41,544 bases of DNA. Origin: Planctomycetota bacterium. GTDB lineage: Bacteria > Planctomycetota > Phycisphaerae > Sedimentisphaerales > Anaerobacaceae. The notes beneath the pieces are model-generated. The model made no database searches. It saw only the letters and a program-made list of their open reading frames with translations, and was not told where the DNA came from. The stretch covers positions 1-41,544 of the forward strand of contig JALORE010000015.1 in assembly GCA_025459125.1 (NCBI GenBank). The letters run 5' to 3'. Made by a program: the position numbers and the translations under genes. Positions 26,922-35,232 of this stretch are shown one piece after another (the stretch's first letter is position 1; each line of letters starts with the position of its first letter).

Positions 26922-27466
26922 CGGTTTCTCCCGGTGAAACCCATCTCTTTCGCATAGGACAGCAGATAACTCTTGAGCTCGTTTCGCGCCCGGCTGGTGC
27001 GGCTCTTGACGGTACCGACCGCGACGCCGGTGATCTCGGCCACTTCCTGCTGGTTCAACTGCTCCACGTCGATCAGAAACAGGGTCAGGCGTTTGTCTTC
27101 CGGCAGCCGCCGCAGCGCCTCGATGACCCGTTCGTCGGAGAAGTTGTTCAGCAAATCCTCGGCATCCGACCACACCGTCGGCTCGGCCGGCGGCGGCGTC
27201 ACCAGGTCCTCCTCGATTGGCACGGGGTTACCAGCGACCTTCCGATGCCGGAGGCGGTCGATCCAGGTATTCCGCATGATTTGAAAGAGCCAAGCCCGGC
27301 AGTTCGTCCCCGGTTCCAGGGTGTCGAATCGCTCCAGGGCCTTCATGAACGTCATCTGCGTCAGGTCTTCGGCCTCGTCGGACCGGCCGCAGACAGCGAC
27401 GGCTGCCCGATAAACGCTGTTCAAGTGAGGCAATGCAGTCAGATCGAAACGTCCCGGATTGTGCAT
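26918..27466 (-). CDS. ECF-family RNA polymerase sigma factor
   Basis: 182 residues. Region 2 runs through SDEAEDLTQMTFMKALERFD and NCRAWLFQIMRNTWIDRLRHRK, which melts and binds the -10 element. Region 4 is ALRRLPEDKRLTLFLIDVEQ followed by the helix-turn-helix QQEVAEITGVAVGTVKSRTSRARNEL, binding the -35. The ATG at 27466 is preferred over a TTG at 27490. The gene heads an operon with its anti-sigma factor, so release of the sigma by a signal in the envelope is likely. A GGAAC-N17-CGTT promoter-like site lies upstream, the usual ECF type, which suggests autoregulation. Confidence 0.93.
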   Translation of the reverse strand: MHNPGRFDLTALPHLNSVYRAAVAVCGRSDEAEDLTQMTFMKALERFDTLEPGTNCRAWLFQIMRNTWIDRLRHRKVAGNPVPIEEDLVTPPPAEPTVWSDAEDLLNNFSDERVIEALRRLPEDKRLTLFLIDVEQLNQQEVAEITGVAVGTVKSRTSRARNELKSYLLSYAKEMGFTGRNR

Positions 27467-27488
27467 GATCTCTTGCTTTCTTGTTTTC

Positions 27489-27514
27489 AACGTTTTCGCG
27501 AGGCAAAACGTTCC
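27489..27514 (-). promoter_or_regulatory. candidate ECF-type promoter with overlapping palindrome
   Basis: On the minus strand GGAAC (27510-27514), 17 bases, CGTT (27489-27492), 23 bases before the sigma factor start. A perfect inverted repeat AACGTTTT-N8-AAAACGTT (27489-27496 and 27505-27512) overlaps both elements and could bind a regulator. Confidence 0.55.
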
Positions 27515-28315
27515 AAGTCACCCACCCATGTCGCACAGACAAATCCTATTATATCAGTCGGATATTACTTCTGTCAAAAATTTCCCACTACTTTGCAAGG
27601 GAATGCACTATCCCGAGGCACTTCCCACGACCGCAAGGGAAGACGTTTCCGCGGTTTTCTGTCCACGTGCCCCAAAAAATTGCCCCTGAAGCCGGCTTAC
27701 AGGGAACTCTTTCTGCCAATGACTCGTTTAGATATAGCTGGGATTAATTCCTATGCAACTGATAGAGAAGGGCGAATCAATAGGACAAGCCAACCGGATT
27801 TCCGGACGTTGACGGCCACGTTGACCGTCGGGGCGGGAGAAGCACCCGGGGATCGTTTCTTTCCTGAGCACGTCGCTCAAACAGACTACATGTTTACTTT
27901 CTTTCTAACTTGGGTCAGGGAGGGCCGCCATTATCTATCCATCTTGAATGCCCAGGACGTGCAAGGACGTGTGATCCCCAATGAGCCCCCTACAATGGAG
28001 AGGGGAGAAAGGAGGCAGGCATGACCATGAGGTGATCCCGCCGTCAACGACAGCGGCGGAGGACTCCGGAGGATTGGCCCTCCTCCGGATGGCAGAGCCA
28101 CGTGGGAATGAGTATCGCAGGTCGAATTGCAGCTACCAGGGGCCACGGTCGTTCGGAGCGTCGGCGGGCAGGTCCGAATCGATCGTCACGGTAGTCTCGC
28201 CCGCGGCCATCAACAGTCCAGGCAGGTATGAGCCTGCCGGGCCTAAGCAATTGCGTCAACTCCCTGCGGCCTGGCGGCCGTTCGGAGTGAGGGTTTAGAT
28301 GGAAAGGAAACAAGC
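27515..28315. other. intergenic region between divergent genes
   Basis: No convincing gene. The stretch about 27540-27780 is AT-richer than the rest. The part 28020-28300 is GC-rich with several short inverted repeats (for example GGCAGG...CCTGCC at about 28221-28241) and forms the leader of the downstream secreted protein, whose ribosome binding site AAAGGAAA lies at about 28299-28306. Confidence 0.45.
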
Positions 28316-28864
28316 ATGTTGAAGAAGAGTCTCCTCGTCATGGCCATTGCGGTGCTCTCCACGGGAGCTTATGCACGGGATTACGTCACACCTGACGGCA
28401 GCACAGTCGATTGGGAATTCGATGGCAACAGTGCGGAGCGCAAGGCCGAGGCCTGGAACTGGCCGGCCACGTACGATTTCCAGGATGTCTGCGTCATCCC
28501 CGTCAAGATGGATGTCGGCTTCTGGATCAAAGTCGTCGATGCCAAGAAGAAGGAGTTGAAGCTCAAGCAAGTGGAGATCCACAAGTATGCCGGCAGCGTG
28601 GATGTCCAGATCATCACGAACGTCAACCTGAAACTCGAGGCCAAGTGGTCGAAGGCTTCCGGCATGCCGACGATGAACCAGGACAGCCTCAGCGTTACCC
28701 CGTCGACCCTGGACGCTCCGGGCGGCACGGTCACCATCGCCCTGAAGCTGAAGGATGTGGACCTGAGCCAGTTGCAGGGTGGTCAGAACTGCCTGCAAGT
28801 CGGCACCGTGACCCTGCGGGTCCGGCCGGCTGTGACGCCTCAACTGGCCAGCGGCTGCGGCTAA
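28316..28864 (+). CDS. exported protein of unknown function
   Basis: 182 residues. MLKKSLLVMAIAVLSTGAYA is a clear signal peptide; AAAGGAAA precedes the ATG at 7 bases or more. The mature part reads DYVTPDGSTVDWEFDGN, then a beta-rich region with Lys-rich segments (VVDAKKKELKLKQVEIHKYAG) and ends VTLRVRPAVTPQLASGCG. Two Cys residues in the mature part apart from the C-terminal one (DVCVIP, NCLQV) could form a disulfide. I do not recognise a family. It is followed by a terminator and an insertion-sequence fragment. It lies between the sigma factor and the pilus cluster, but no functional link is visible. Confidence 0.75.
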   Translation: MLKKSLLVMAIAVLSTGAYARDYVTPDGSTVDWEFDGNSAERKAEAWNWPATYDFQDVCVIPVKMDVGFWIKVVDAKKKELKLKQVEIHKYAGSVDVQIITNVNLKLEAKWSKASGMPTMNQDSLSVTPSTLDAPGGTVTIALKLKDVDLSQLQGGQNCLQVGTVTLRVRPAVTPQLASGCG

Positions 28865-28940
28865 ACCAGACAGGTCTGCCTGTGTCCCGGCGGTAGCCGG
28901 ATACCAGTGCAGGGGTTTCTCCTGGTCGAGAAGGTCTGTC

Positions 28941-28977
28941 CCGGGAGGGCTGGAGCGAACGCACCCGGCCCTCCCGG
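28941..28977 (+). terminator. intrinsic terminator after the exported protein gene
   Basis: CCGGGAGGGC (28941-28950) pairs with GCCCTCCCGG (28968-28977), a perfect 10-base stem, followed by TCTCTATTTG. Confidence 0.65.
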
Positions 28978-29000
28978 TCTCTATTTGCCCACCGGGCCGG

Positions 29001-29339
29001 ATCGGCCAAGAGCTTCTCGGGCAGACGCTGACGGGCCTTGCAGTACGGGTCGGTTTTCGCTCTGCGCGGGTCCTGTCCGCCCACACACAAAAAGGCCAAG
29101 AGCCGTGCCACAGCCGCCCGACAGGGCTGATCCGAGGCGAGCACCTGGTACAGGAACGTCCAGATCGTTAGCAGCGGTGTGTACAGACGTTCCCGATAGC
29201 GGACTTGAGGTCGCTCCAAGGCCGCCTCGACCTGCTCCTGGGGCAGCAGTTTCGCGAAGCACAGGTCTTGATCGTCCAGCACCTGTCGGCGGCACCGGCG
29301 CACTTGGCCGGTCAGCCGTCCTCGAGTATACTGGCCCAT
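29001..29339 (-). pseudogene. IS4-type transposase, N-terminal fragment
   Basis: From the ATG at 29339 the frame reads LYTPLLTIWTFLYQVLASDQPCRAAVARLLAF and KTDPYCKARQRLPEKLL, the typical N-terminus of IS4-family transposases. Similarity stops at about residue 112; the frame then runs into unrelated sequence antisense to the exported protein gene. The catalytic DDE part is missing. A 10-base inverted pair, AAGGTCTGTC (28931-28940) and GACAGACCTT (29340-29349), brackets the fragment. The insertion is dead. Confidence 0.75.
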
Positions 29340-29647
29340 GACAGACCTTCTTGCGAGTCGACTGCCACAGCAACAACCTTCTCGGCTGGGAGGTCTGTCT
29401 TTCAGTACTCTTATCGGTCCTTGACTTGCGGCTTATGGAAGTGCCATTCGGGGCAGCCCCCCTTCTCCCGGCGTAAAGAGTTGAACCAACCATGCGACTG
29501 CGCTGTGGTTGGGGCCCCGGCTGGCCCTATAGTCGCAGGGCAAAAGCGCCGAAGAACGAGATGGGCAAGGCCCGATAGACCGTGCCGAACGCAGCCGGCA
29601 AGCGCCGGCGAGGTGCGGAGCAGTCAAGCTGAGAACAGGGCGAAACG
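29340..29647. other. leader region of the HTH-membrane protein gene
   Basis: 308 bases without a gene. It contains GACAGACCT/AGGTCTGTC arms (29340-29348 and 29391-29399) left from the insertion sequence, and at about 29490-29645 a GC-rich stretch rich in complementary segments (CCAACC/GGTTGG, GCGACT/AGTCGC, CCGGC-AAGC-GCCGG). It could be a structured 5' leader, but no riboswitch class was recognised. Confidence 0.4.
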
Positions 29648-30247
29648 ATGAGTCGAATGTTCTGCACGCTGCAGGAAGCCGCTCGGACGCTCCATGCTGA
29701 TGAAGACCAGATTGAGGCACTGCTGAGGCAGGGTGTTCTATCGGAATTCCGCGCAGGAGAGCATCGGCTGGTGCGGGAAACCGACGTGGGGGCACTGGCC
29801 CTGCTCTGCCAGCCGGCGGCGGCGCGATCCCCTGCCCACCCGGCGCGACCCGGGACGCGCGCGTCCTGCCGCGGCATCCGCGCGAAACCGAAGGTGAAGC
29901 ATCCCACGATTCGACCCGGTGCCCAGTCCGCCGGCACGACACCGCGTGCGTCTGGGAAGCACAAAACAAAGGATATGGAACCGCGCACACACGGCCCGGC
30001 ACGCGGAACGCCGGACCGCCGGCTTCAGAGACCGGCACCGGCGATTATTGCCCCGGCCTCCCCGGTACGGCGGGGGCCCTCCCCGATCATCGAGACGCGG
30101 CCGGTAGAGAGCCTGTCCGTCCGCCAATGGTTCTGGGCGGGCCTGGTGCAGGATCGCCCCGCGGCCATCGCTTTGCTGGCCGGTCTGGTTCTGCTGTTGC
30201 TGGCGGCCGTCGTCGCCGGCGCGTGCTTCATGGCGGAGGCCGTCTGA
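29648..30247 (+). CDS. helix-turn-helix protein with C-terminal membrane anchor
   Basis: 199 residues. FCTLQEAARTLHADEDQIEALLRQGVL resembles the excisionase/MerR-like winged helix-turn-helix used in small DNA-binding domains. It is followed by about 110 disordered residues rich in Pro, Arg and Ala, and one membrane helix near the end (AIALLAGLVLLLLAAVVAGACF). A membrane-tethered DNA- or protein-binding factor is suggested. It is the first gene before the pilus cluster, separated from parA by about 590 bases. Its role there is inferred from position only. Confidence 0.7.
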   Translation: MSRMFCTLQEAARTLHADEDQIEALLRQGVLSEFRAGEHRLVRETDVGALALLCQPAAARSPAHPARPGTRASCRGIRAKPKVKHPTIRPGAQSAGTTPRASGKHKTKDMEPRTHGPARGTPDRRLQRPAPAIIAPASPVRRGPSPIIETRPVESLSVRQWFWAGLVQDRPAAIALLAGLVLLLLAAVVAGACFMAEAV

Positions 30248-30840
30248 TTTGTGATTTGGGCTGCGCTGGTTTCGTGCGCCTGCACTGCCGCAGACGCCGA
30301 GCGCCCAAATCATGATTCATGAATCGTAAATCATAAATGAAAAGAGGGAAACCGGCATTCCCCCTTGCCTTGGTATGGTTCCCGAAAGCGACCGCTCGCG
30401 TTCGGGGCCCCAAGTCGGGCGCCCTGTTTCCCCTGGTGTAGGAGTAGGAGAAGGAGTTCAGAAGTAACATTTCACCTGCCTAAACCATGGCATACGTTCG
30501 CCGCGTCTGCAAACCCGACCCTGAAAAAACAGAGCCAGCGTCCGACCGGGAAGCGCGCACGGATTTGTGAGTCCTGACTGACGACGGAGGTACCGATTCC
30601 CATCCTCGTATCTTCGCAGACCGCACTACTGTCGCGGCCCCTTTTATGCGCCCGCGCCGTGGTGGCTTCGGGACTGCGGATGGCAGACACCGTTCGAGAG
30701 GGACGCACCGTCCGCAAACCGGGATCCGCGTTTCCCCATGCGTTATCCGACGTCGCCGCCGCGCGCGGCCCAGGGCACCGCCATTAAAGACGGCCCAGCC
30801 TTCAACCGATATGCGTGTCATCAAGAGAGGGTCACTTTCT
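30248..30840. other. intergenic region before the pilus operon
   Basis: No gene recognised. Carries an AT-rich palindromic patch (30307-30340, containing TCATGAATCGTAAATC at 30317-30332, which recurs at 33772-33787) and a purine run (about 30439-30455, AGGAGTAGGAGAAGGAG). GAGAGGG precedes the parA start. Confidence 0.45.
30317..30332 (+). repeat. 16-base dispersed repeat TCATGAATCGTAAATC, copy 1
   Basis: Shares 15 of 16 bases with the copy at 33772-33787. Both lie in AT-rich intergenic patches containing CATAAAT. Confidence 0.5.
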
Positions 30841-31914
30841 ATGAAGACAATCGCAGTTGTCAACCAGAAGGGTGGCTGTGGCAAGACGACGACCGCGGTG
30901 AACCTGGCGGCCGCGCTGGCCCAACAGGAACAGAGGGTCTTACTGGTCGACCTTGATTCTCAGGCCCATGCCACCCTCGGCTTCGGCCATGATCCGGACG
31001 ATCTGCCGCTGACCTTGTATGAAGCCCTCACCAACCCGGAGGTCAAGCTGGCGGACGTGTTGCTGTCGACGACCGTGGCCCGGCTGACGCTGGCCCCCGC
31101 CAGCGTGATCCTGGCCAGTACCGAAGTGGAGCTGGCCCGGACCCCCAACCGGGAGCTGATTCTGGGCCTGGCCCTGCGGTCCGTGCGTGACCGCTTCGAC
31201 ATCTGCGTGATGGACTGTGCCCCCTCGTTCGGAATCCTGACCATCAGTGCCCTGGTCGCCAGTACCGACGTGATCGTGCCGGTCCAGGCGCACTATTACT
31301 CGATGGAAGGACTTCGCCGGGTCCTGGAATCCATCCGCCTGATTCGCGGACGCTTCCATCCCTGCTCCGCCGAGAACCTCCGGATTCTCCTGACGCTCGT
31401 CGAGAACCGGACCATGGTGAGCCGGCAGATCCAGCAGCAGATACGGGAGATCTTCGGCGCCCGGGTCTTCCAGACCGTGATCCACAACAACGTCCGCCTG
31501 TGCGAGGCACCCAGCGCGGGCGAATCGGTTCTCGACTATGCCCCCCGGAGCCGGGGCGCGGTGGAATACCGGGCCCTGGCCGCCGAAGTACTCGGCGGCA
31601 CGCCGACCGTCGAGACGGTCGGCCACAGTTCCAAGCGGCGAGGCATACAGAAGGACCTGTCGGCCATGTTCAGCGCGGTCGCCCCAGTGACCGGGTCGGC
31701 CTTGAGGCCGCGCATGCCGGTGCAGCCCGAGTCCCCCGGCGCCACCGCCGGCGAGGACGAGAATGGAAGCTCCACCCCGCTGGAAGTGGACGGCTCCGGC
31801 GCTGCGGATTTCGAGACTCCGGGCTCGCCCAATGAAGCAACACTGCTGACCGCCGGCCACGCGGCGTTTCCCGGGTCGAGCGAACCGCCGCAGGAATTGG
31901 AAGTACCCCGATAG
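30841..31914 (+). CDS. ParA/MinD-like ATPase at the head of the pilus cluster
   Basis: 357 residues. The deviant Walker A motif KGGCGKTT (residues 10-17), LLVDLDSQAHATLGFG (switch I region) and VMDCAPSFGILTISALVASTDVIVPVQ (Walker B and following) place it in the ParA family, which positions plasmids, chromosomes or large complexes using ATP-dependent dimerisation. The C-terminal 100 residues after VLGGTPTV are a Pro/Gly/Glu-rich tail. No parB lies beside it. It sits 15 bases upstream of pilB with no terminator, so it is almost surely co-transcribed and may place the pilus machine at a cell site. The start at 30841 is chosen by the family N-terminus; an ATG at 30811 is possible. Confidence 0.88.
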   Translation: MKTIAVVNQKGGCGKTTTAVNLAAALAQQEQRVLLVDLDSQAHATLGFGHDPDDLPLTLYEALTNPEVKLADVLLSTTVARLTLAPASVILASTEVELARTPNRELILGLALRSVRDRFDICVMDCAPSFGILTISALVASTDVIVPVQAHYYSMEGLRRVLESIRLIRGRFHPCSAENLRILLTLVENRTMVSRQIQQQIREIFGARVFQTVIHNNVRLCEAPSAGESVLDYAPRSRGAVEYRALAAEVLGGTPTVETVGHSSKRRGIQKDLSAMFSAVAPVTGSALRPRMPVQPESPGATAGEDENGSSTPLEVDGSGAADFETPGSPNEATLLTAGHAAFPGSSEPPQELEVPR

Positions 31915-31929
31915 CATCTTGGCCAGACC

Positions 31930-33693
31930 ATGACGAAAACACTGGAAAGCTACTGTGCGCCGGCGGCCGAGGCGACCCGCCAGTTTGGAGACTTGCTGGT
32001 TCACAAGGGCCTGATCACGCCGGCGGATCTGGCGCAGGCCCTGCGCGAACAACGTGAGAAAGGCGGCCGACTCGGCGAGGTGCTCCTGGGGCTGAGATTG
32101 ATCGACGACCAGGCACTCGGCAGAACCCTGGCGGAGCATCTCTCGATCGAGTACCTCACCCTCGACGACGCCACCCGGATCGACACCCAGATCGCCCGCA
32201 CCCTGCCGGAGAGCATCGCCAAACGGTTCTGCCTCATCGTGTTGCAGGAGGACCAAGGCAAGCTCCTCACCGCGATGGCCGATCCTCTGGACGTGGTCGC
32301 CATCGACACGGTCATGCTGAAGATGCAGCGGCCCATCCGGCCCATGATCAGCGCCGCCAGCGACATCCGCCGGGCCATCGAGACGCTGTATCATGGCTCC
32401 GATGTCGAGGAGCGGCAACTACGGGACCTGCTGGCGGGGGAAGACACCGCCGACGAGGCGCACGAGGCCGTCACCATCGAGGAACATCCCCAGGCAGAAA
32501 CCGAGAGCGAGGAGGCGGCCAATCAGGCCCCGGTCATCCGTTTCGTCGATCTGTTGCTGCGGCAGGCGGTCAAGAACCGGGCCAGCGACATCCACATCGA
32601 ACCGCAGGCGGACGCCACGGCCGTACGTCTGCGGGTGGACGGCCTGTTGCGGGAAGTCGTGCCACCGCCCAAGAAGATGCACGCGGCGGTCGCGGCCCGG
32701 ATCAAGATTCTCGCCCAAATGAACATCGCGGAGCGCCGGCTGCCTCAGGACGGTCGCCTGCGGATCCGGGCCTCAGGCCGGGAGATCGACGTCCGCGTCT
32801 CGACCATCCCCACGATCTACGGGGAGAAGGTCGCCATGCGGGTGCTGGACTCGGGGGCGGTGACACCCGACCTGAACCGGCTCGGCATTGAGCCCACGGC
32901 CCTGCTGGAGCTCAAGTCCATGCTCGCGCGGCCGCACGGCATCATCATCGTCACCGGGCCGACCGGCAGCGGCAAGAGCACCACGTGCTATGCGGCGTTG
33001 AACTACCTCAAGAGCGCGACCAGCAACATCACGACCGTGGAAGACCCGGTGGAGTACCGACTGGCCGGCATCAACCAGATCCAGGTCAAGCCCGAAATCG
33101 GGCTGGACTTCGCCCGCTGCCTCCGGGCCATCCTGCGGCAGGACCCGGACATCGTCCTGATCGGGGAAAGCCGCGACAAAGAGACGGTCGAGATCGCCAT
33201 CAAGGCCGCGATGACCGGCCACCTCGTGCTCACCACGTTCCACACCAACGATGCACCGAGCACGATCAGCCGGCTGACCCACATGGGCATCGAGCGTTAC
33301 CTGCTGTCCTCCACGCTGAATCTCATCGTCGCTCAGCGGCTCGTGCGGCGGATCTGCGATACGTGCAAGGAACCGGTAGCGCTGACGAACGAGATCCTCC
33401 GGCGTCTGCGGATCGACCGGGAGCGAGCCGCCGGAACGGTGTTCTACCGGGGCCGAGGCTGTCATGCCTGCGATAAGACGGGCTACCACGGCCGGTTGCC
33501 CATTTTCGAATTCCTGATCGTGGACGAGGACATCGCCGAGCGGATCACGGCCGGCCAGAATGACGCGGAGATCCGCCGGGCTGTTCGCAACAAGGGTCGT
33601 GGGGACCTGCTGGATAGCGGCGTACGCGCTGTCCTCCAGGGCCAGACCACCGCGGAGGAGGTGATCCGCGTCGCCTCCATGACTGATGAATGA
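31930..33693 (+). CDS. pilB: type IV pilus / type II secretion assembly ATPase (PilB/GspE)
   Basis: 587-residue hexameric motor that drives pilin polymerisation from the cytoplasm. The N-terminal 150 residues hold two copies of the MshEN pattern (FGDLLVHKGLITPADLAQAL and RLGEVLLGLRLIDDQALGRTL), a c-di-GMP-binding module in related ATPases. Walker A is GPTGSGKST (residues 343-351), the Asp box is ITTVEDPVEYRL, Walker B RAILRQDPDIVLIGESRD, and the His box LTTFHTNDAPSTI. The zinc clamp C476-x2-C479 ... C511-x2-C514 (CDTC, CHAC) is intact. No strong ribosome binding site precedes the ATG, fitting coupling to the parA gene. GspE and PilB cannot be told apart by sequence; the neighbouring pilM-pilQ set favours a pilus-like role. 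Confidence 0.93.
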   Translation: MTKTLESYCAPAAEATRQFGDLLVHKGLITPADLAQALREQREKGGRLGEVLLGLRLIDDQALGRTLAEHLSIEYLTLDDATRIDTQIARTLPESIAKRFCLIVLQEDQGKLLTAMADPLDVVAIDTVMLKMQRPIRPMISAASDIRRAIETLYHGSDVEERQLRDLLAGEDTADEAHEAVTIEEHPQAETESEEAANQAPVIRFVDLLLRQAVKNRASDIHIEPQADATAVRLRVDGLLREVVPPPKKMHAAVAARIKILAQMNIAERRLPQDGRLRIRASGREIDVRVSTIPTIYGEKVAMRVLDSGAVTPDLNRLGIEPTALLELKSMLARPHGIIIVTGPTGSGKSTTCYAALNYLKSATSNITTVEDPVEYRLAGINQIQVKPEIGLDFARCLRAILRQDPDIVLIGESRDKETVEIAIKAAMTGHLVLTTFHTNDAPSTISRLTHMGIERYLLSSTLNLIVAQRLVRRICDTCKEPVALTNEILRRLRIDRERAAGTVFYRGRGCHACDKTGYHGRLPIFEFLIVDEDIAERITAGQNDAEIRRAVRNKGRGDLLDSGVRAVLQGQTTAEEVIRVASMTDE

Positions 33694-33771
33694 AGACTGG
33701 TGATTGGTGAGCGAGGCCTCGGGCACGCCGCACGCCGGGCGGGGCGGTGGGTGCAGATCATAAATCAGGAA

Positions 33772-33787
33772 TCATGAATCGCAAATC
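33772..33787 (+). repeat. 16-base dispersed repeat TCATGAATCGCAAATC, copy 2
   Basis: Shares 15 of 16 bases with 30317-30332. It lies in the short gap between pilB and pilC. Confidence 0.5.
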
Positions 33788-33805
33788 CTCGAATGCCGGT
33801 GATCG

Positions 33806-35014
33806 ATGAAAAGCTATACGTATGTAGCCCGTGATACCGGAGGCTTGCGCCGCGAGGGGGTGCTGGCGGCCAACTCCACCCACGAGGCCTTGGAGACGCT
33901 GCACCAGCGGGAGCTGACCCCGGTCCTGATCCAGGAAACGCTCCGGAAAGACCGGGAGGAACACCGATCCCGCCGTCGTCGGGTCCGCTCCGCGGACCTG
34001 GGCGCCATGTGCTGGCAGCTCAGCACCATGCTCCAGGGCGGCATGAGCATCACCTCAGCTCTGAGTATCATCGCGGAAGACACCGAGAACCTGCAACTCC
34101 GCCAGACCCTGCAGGAAGCCCGCGCCAAGGTCAGCGAGGGCCGGCTCCTGTCGGAGGGTTTGAGCCGGTTTCCCCGGGTCTTCAACCGGCTGGCCCTGGC
34201 CATGATCGTCGCGGGAGAGACGAGCGGCGATCTGGGCCAGGCCTTGCGTTTGCTGGCGGAGTACTATGACGGCCGGGACCGGCTGTCCAAGAAGATCCAT
34301 AGTGCCATCGCGTACCCCATCTTCGTCCTGATTCTGATCACGTTGGTGATTATCGGCATCATGACCCTGATCGTGCCGCGGTTCCAGACCATCTTCAAAC
34401 AACTGGGGGGCGACTTGCCCGGCTTCACCCAGACTTTCATGAGCCTCTACGAAGTGCTGCGCCACCACATCCTGTACTTGGCGGCCGCCGTGGTCCTGAT
34501 CGTCGTCTGGGGCGTGCTGCTTTCCCGGACCCTGGCCGGTCGTCGTCTGCTGAGCCGGCTGGTCCTGCGGCTGCCCCTGCTCGGAAAGCTCTGCACCGAA
34601 TCCTTCGCCGCCACGTTCTCCCGCACGATCGCCAGCCTGCTGGAGGCGGGCGTCCCCATCCTCGAGGCCCTGGAGATTCTGCGGGGCATGACGACGAACG
34701 ACGTGGTGGTCAGGGCCATCGCCCGCGTCAAGCAGCACGTCACGGGTGGCTCCAATGTCGCGCTGGGCATGTCCGCGGCCGGGTTCTTTCCGACGATGCT
34801 CGTGAAGATGACGCAGGTGGGAGAGGAAAGCGGCTCGCTGCCGGCCATCCTGCGCAAGACCAGCGAGTATTACGAGCGCCGGCTCACCGCGACGATCGAT
34901 ACGCTGACCGGTTTGCTGGAACCGATCATGATTGTCACCATCGGCACGGTCGTGCTCGTGGTGGTGATCGCTCTGTACCTGCCGATCTTCACAATCTCGG
35001 ACGCAGCCCGGTGA
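33806..35014 (+). CDS. pilC: pilus assembly inner-membrane platform protein (PilC/GspF)
   Basis: 402-residue polytopic protein that couples the PilB motor to the growing pilus. It has the two GspF domains: the first (about 75-195) with CWQLSTMLQGGMSITSALSIIAEDTE and MIVAGETSGDLGQALRLLAEYYDG, the second (about 275-395) with FSRTIASLLEAGVPILEALEIL and MTQVGEESGSLPAILRKTSEYYERR. Three membrane helices are clear (near 170-190, 222-242 and 375-397). The first about 50 residues (YVARDTGGLRREGVLAANS) form the usual small N-domain. The length is normal. Confidence 0.94.
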   Translation: MKSYTYVARDTGGLRREGVLAANSTHEALETLHQRELTPVLIQETLRKDREEHRSRRRRVRSADLGAMCWQLSTMLQGGMSITSALSIIAEDTENLQLRQTLQEARAKVSEGRLLSEGLSRFPRVFNRLALAMIVAGETSGDLGQALRLLAEYYDGRDRLSKKIHSAIAYPIFVLILITLVIIGIMTLIVPRFQTIFKQLGGDLPGFTQTFMSLYEVLRHHILYLAAAVVLIVVWGVLLSRTLAGRRLLSRLVLRLPLLGKLCTESFAATFSRTIASLLEAGVPILEALEILRGMTTNDVVVRAIARVKQHVTGGSNVALGMSAAGFFPTMLVKMTQVGEESGSLPAILRKTSEYYERRLTATIDTLTGLLEPIMIVTIGTVVLVVVIALYLPIFTISDAAR

Positions 35015-35123
35015 GCCGGGACCGGGAGCCCCCCGCCGTGGGCCCGTCCGGCGGATCACCGGCAGGACAGGTCCCGAACGCATAAAGTCAGGGACCGGCG
35101 CAGCCGACAAAAGAGGAAATAGA

Positions 35124-35144
35124 CCCTCGCGCGAAACGCGGGGG
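35124..35144 (+). other. hairpin in the pilin gene leader
   Basis: CCCTCGCG (35124-35131), loop CGAAA, CGCGGGGG (35137-35144) forms an 8-base stem including one G-T pair, about 90 bases before the pilin start. With the surrounding GC-rich leader (35015-35232) it may shape the pilin mRNA. No riboswitch class is recognised. Confidence 0.35.
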
Positions 35145-35232
35145 ATCGTGCCGATGTGCCCGGCAGGAGGTTGGGGCCTTTTGGAATCAAGAATAGGACT
35201 GTAACCGAAGGTGTCTTCTTGGGAGGTGCATC

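Noticed and set aside
27594..28024. Plus-strand open frame between the sigma factor and the exported protein gene
   Set aside because: No start signal, no signal peptide and no family features; composition is like the intergenic sequence.
29465..29647. Possible c-di-GMP riboswitch in the leader of the HTH-membrane protein
   Set aside because: GGGCAAAA and GGGCAAGGCC segments recall parts of the GEMM-I motif, but the conserved GACGCAAAGCC block and the required pairing are not present.
35015..35232. Possible riboswitch in the pilin leader
   Set aside because: A hairpin is present but none of the conserved sequence blocks of a known riboswitch class was found.
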